Below, piece after piece: positions 62,022 through 64,000 of a DNA stretch of 64,000 bases; within the stretch, counting starts at the first letter, position 1, and each line of letters starts with the position of its first letter. The notes beneath the pieces are model-generated. The model had not been told where the DNA came from and made no database searches. It was given only the letters and a program-made list of their open reading frames with translations. Both the position numbers and the translations under genes were made by a program. The DNA is from an uncultured Tateyamaria sp. (GTDB lineage: Bacteria > Pseudomonadota > Alphaproteobacteria > Rhodobacterales > Rhodobacteraceae). Where the stretch lies: positions 496,001 to 560,000 of the forward strand of contig NZ_CANNDO010000001.1 in NCBI RefSeq assembly GCF_947503385.1. The letters are read 5' to 3'.

Positions 62022-62434
62022 TACGTTGGGTTCTTGCATTCCTTCTTGGCGCGCAGATGGTTGCGGCCGATGTGGTCACGCCGACGCGCACATTGCGCCC
62101 AGGCACGTTGATCACCGTGCAGGATTTGACGATCCGCGACGGCGCGCATGACGGCGCGTTCGACCGCATCACAGACGTTGCCGGTCAAGAAGCGCGCGTG
62201 GCGCTTTATGCCGGACGTCCCATTGCGTTTGACGCCATTGGTCCGCCCGCCATCGTGAACCGCAATCAGATCGTCCCGCTCAGTTTTCGCACGTCCGGCC
62301 TCAGCATCACGACCGAAGGCCGCGCAATGGAACGTGGCGGGGTCGGGGACCGGATCCGCATCATGAACCTGCAATCGCGGGCAACCCTGTTCGGACTTGT
62401 TCAGGCAGACGGAACAATAAAGGTAACACAATGA
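62018..62434 (+). CDS. flgA: Flagellar P-ring chaperone FlgA
   Basis: A 138-residue FlgA, shorter than the 219 residues of E. coli, as usual in this group. A signal peptide (about 1-17, MIRWVLAFLLGAQMVAAD) precedes a SAF-type domain (ARVALYAGRPIAFDAIGPPA). It assists P-ring (FlgI) polymerisation in the periplasm. It overlaps flgG and flgH by ATGA. Confidence 0.9.
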   Translation: MIRWVLAFLLGAQMVAADVVTPTRTLRPGTLITVQDLTIRDGAHDGAFDRITDVAGQEARVALYAGRPIAFDAIGPPAIVNRNQIVPLSFRTSGLSITTEGRAMERGGVGDRIRIMNLQSRATLFGLVQADGTIKVTQ

Positions 62435-63174
62435 AAAAGATGTCATTTTGCCGCCTCTTCTTGGTTGGAACTTGTGGTTTGGCTCTCACAGCTTGCGGAC
62501 GTGCAGATCATCTGGGCAAGGCTCCCTCCTTTTCCAACCCGCTCGCGTCACAAGAACATTCCGCAATGGTGTCTGCGACGCTCCCCCGGACCATCGAAGA
62601 AGAGGTGCCTCTGGATCAGGCATCTTTGTGGTCGGGGCAACGGGGGTCGTTGTTGGGCGACAGGCGGGCCGTTCAGCGCGGCGACATCCTGACCGTCGTC
62701 ATCGAGATCGACGAAAGCGCAGAGATTTCCAACGAAACAGAGCGGTCTCGCTCGGGCTCGGAAACGCTGGGTATCCCGCAACTTGGCGGTCTTCCGCAAC
62801 GCCTCGACGAAAACCTGCCCGAGGGGGCGTCGAGCGCCGAACTGGTCGCGATCAATTCTCGCAGCAATTCCAGCGGCGATGGGTCCGTCAAACGCAACGA
62901 AAAGCTGACGTTGCGCGTGGCCGCGACGATTCTGGATGTGTTGCCCAACGGGGTATTGTCGATTTCCGGCTCGCAGGAATTGCGGGTGAATTACGAATTG
63001 CGAGAGTTGTTGGTGTCGGGCTATGTGCGCCCCGAAGATATCTCGCGTCAGAACGAAATCACCTATGACAAGATCGCGTCAGCGCGCGTGTCTTATGGGG
63101 GCCGCGGACAGATTTCCGACGTGCAACAACCGCGGTTGGGTCAGCAGGTGCTCGACGCTGTGCTGCCGTTTTAG
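62431..63174 (+). CDS. flgH: Flagellar L-ring protein FlgH
   Basis: A 247-residue outer-membrane lipoprotein. The lipobox is LTAC with lipidated Cys about 22. L-ring blocks DRRAVQRGDILTVVIEIDES and VLPNGVLSISGSQELRVNYE are intact. The stop is ten bases before fliL. flgI, its P-ring partner, is not in this window. Confidence 0.95.
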   Translation: MKKMSFCRLFLVGTCGLALTACGRADHLGKAPSFSNPLASQEHSAMVSATLPRTIEEEVPLDQASLWSGQRGSLLGDRRAVQRGDILTVVIEIDESAEISNETERSRSGSETLGIPQLGGLPQRLDENLPEGASSAELVAINSRSNSSGDGSVKRNEKLTLRVAATILDVLPNGVLSISGSQELRVNYELRELLVSGYVRPEDISRQNEITYDKIASARVSYGGRGQISDVQQPRLGQQVLDAVLPF

Positions 63175-63183
63175 GATGGTCTC

Positions 63184-63669
63184 ATGATCAAGAAACTCCT
63201 TCCACTGATCCTGTTATTTGTCGGCGCTGGTGCCGGTGTCGGCGCGGGCATGTTCCTGCGCCCCGAGCCTGCGCCTCTAGTCGCAACCGATGGCGACGAG
63301 ACGGCAAAAGTCGAGACCAAGGAGACAGAAGTCGAAGGCCCGTCGGATCGCGAATACTTCAAGATGAGCAACCAGTTTGTCGTGCCCGTCATCAAGGAGG
63401 ATCAGGTCCAGGCGCTTGTCGTCCTGTCGCTGAGCGTTGAGGTTCCGGCCGGGCAAAAGGATGCGATTTATTCCAAAGAGCCGAAACTTCGGGACAGCTT
63501 CCTACAGGTGATGTTCGACCACGCCAATATTGGCGGGTTCGATGGCGCGTTCACCAACGCCAACAATCTCGCGGTGCTACGCGGTGCCTTGCGCGAAGTG
63601 GCCCAGAAAGACATGGGTGACCAAGTCACGGATGTTCTGATCGTCGAGATTGCTCGCCAGGACTATTGA
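63184..63669 (+). CDS. fliL: Flagellar basal body-associated protein FliL
   Basis: A 161-residue protein with an N-terminal membrane helix (LLPLILLFVGAGAGVGAGMF) and a periplasmic domain (EYFKMSNQFVVPVIKEDQVQ, LRDSFLQVMFDHANIGGF). FliL stabilises the stator. It converges on the last gene, overlapping it by seven bases. Confidence 0.93.
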   Translation: MIKKLLPLILLFVGAGAGVGAGMFLRPEPAPLVATDGDETAKVETKETEVEGPSDREYFKMSNQFVVPVIKEDQVQALVVLSLSVEVPAGQKDAIYSKEPKLRDSFLQVMFDHANIGGFDGAFTNANNLAVLRGALREVAQKDMGDQVTDVLIVEIARQDY

Positions 63670-64000
63670 TTGCGCAACCGTCGCATCAGATCGACCTCTA
63701 TTGACGTGTTGAGAACCCTTGCATCCTGATCGGCACGGGCTGAACGGTGCGCTTCGTCAGCCAGAGTGTCAGCCACCGTTTTCCGTCCAAGCGCGCGCCG
63801 TTGATTGGCCAGCAGCGCTTCTTTGCGGGCAAGCACTTGGGCGAGTTCTATGTTCAGAGTGCGTGTCGCCTTGGCCACCCATCGCAGCCAGATCACATCA
63901 GCGCCAATGTTTCGCATGGAATGCGCCGTAACCGGTAGCGATTGTGCTTCGGCTGCGTGGTCGCGTAGGCGTTTGATCTCGTTTCGCAGCTTTGCTTCCT
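63663..64000 (-). CDS. Coiled-coil hypothetical flagellar-locus protein (cut by window edge)
   Basis: An open frame running off the window. At least 112 residues with no stop up to base 64000. The visible part is helical and Arg/Ala-rich (VAKATRTLNIELAQVLARKE, RRALGRKTVADTLADEAHRS). Size and shape recall FliJ-type or FliH-type export helpers, but no firm family was recognised. ATG at 63917 is internal in the open frame, not the likely start. Confidence 0.6.
   Translation of the reverse strand, partial: EAKLRNEIKRLRDHAAEAQSLPVTAHSMRNIGADVIWLRWVAKATRTLNIELAQVLARKEALLANQRRALGRKTVADTLADEAHRSARADQDARVLNTSIEVDLMRRLRNQ

Noticed and set aside
1-64000. Mobile elements, CRISPR arrays, tRNA or rRNA genes
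   Set aside because: No transposase, integrase, phage structural genes, regularly spaced repeats, tRNA cloverleaf or rRNA sequence was seen.

Overview
The window looks like a chromosomal segment of a marine roseobacter-type alphaproteobacterium (Rhodobacterales). The basis is gene content and order: dnaA next to rpsT, fadB-like/mutM and ubiE/ubiB; the alphaproteobacterial serC-serA pair with a serC-type leader; IalB, choice-of-anchor/Hint and Stf0 proteins; the flagellar regulators FlaF and FlbT; and CtrA-type TTAA-N7-TTAA DNA. DNA is uniformly GC-rich and densely coding, with many ATGA start/stop overlaps. I saw no insertion sequence, prophage, CRISPR array, rRNA or tRNA gene.

Layout. 1-8.5 kb: end of an ATPase gene, dnaA, rpsT, a crotonase, mutM, a membrane protein, ubiE-ubiB and an unknown membrane protein. 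8.5-13.3 kb: thiolase, an XRE-cupin regulator, and a threonine-degradation operon (kbl, a methyltransferase, tdh) whose Tdh lacks all four structural-zinc cysteines. 13.3-23.3 kb: a phosphatase, serC-serA plus a sulfotransferase, serB, an asparaginase, IalB, rlmN and hypotheticals. 23.4-35.7 kb: DUF883, a LOG-family protein, a gene split by an in-frame amber codon, dapD, rhodanese, a pair of Hint-domain proteins behind a perfect CtrA-type box, dapE, a GNAT protein, a DUF2064-type protein, RNase R and a GST. 35.7-37.8 kb: a WYL regulator and a lytic transglycosylase.

38-51.5 kb is a polyamine or related-amine region. It holds two complete ABC importers of the Pot type, one on each strand. Between them lie a creatinase/ectoine-hydrolase-like M24 protein and a class III aminotransferase resembling putrescine-pyruvate transaminases. 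A DadA/PuuB-like FAD oxidase closes the second operon. One importer subunit carries a duplicated periplasmic insert, and the other importer's ATPase carries a Pro/Ala-rich insert of about 90 residues. Palindromes sit in both divergent promoter regions.

51.5-64 kb is a flagellar cluster: flgD and fliK (minus strand); flgJ-type, flgN-type, flagellin, flaF, flbT and DUF1217 (plus); fliI (minus); then flgB-flgC-fliE-fliQ-flgF-flgG-flgA-flgH-fliL (plus) and a partial coiled-coil gene at the edge. FlaF and FlbT tune flagellin amount in Caulobacter, and the flagellin leader here has two hairpins upstream of its ribosome binding site. TTA-N8-TTA-like direct repeats occur in three flagellar intergenic regions and may be CtrA sites.

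No wholly new multi-gene system is obvious. The most unusual items are the amber-split gene, the zinc-ligand-free Tdh, the Hint pair with one degenerate member, the duplicated permease insert, and the CtrA-type sites.
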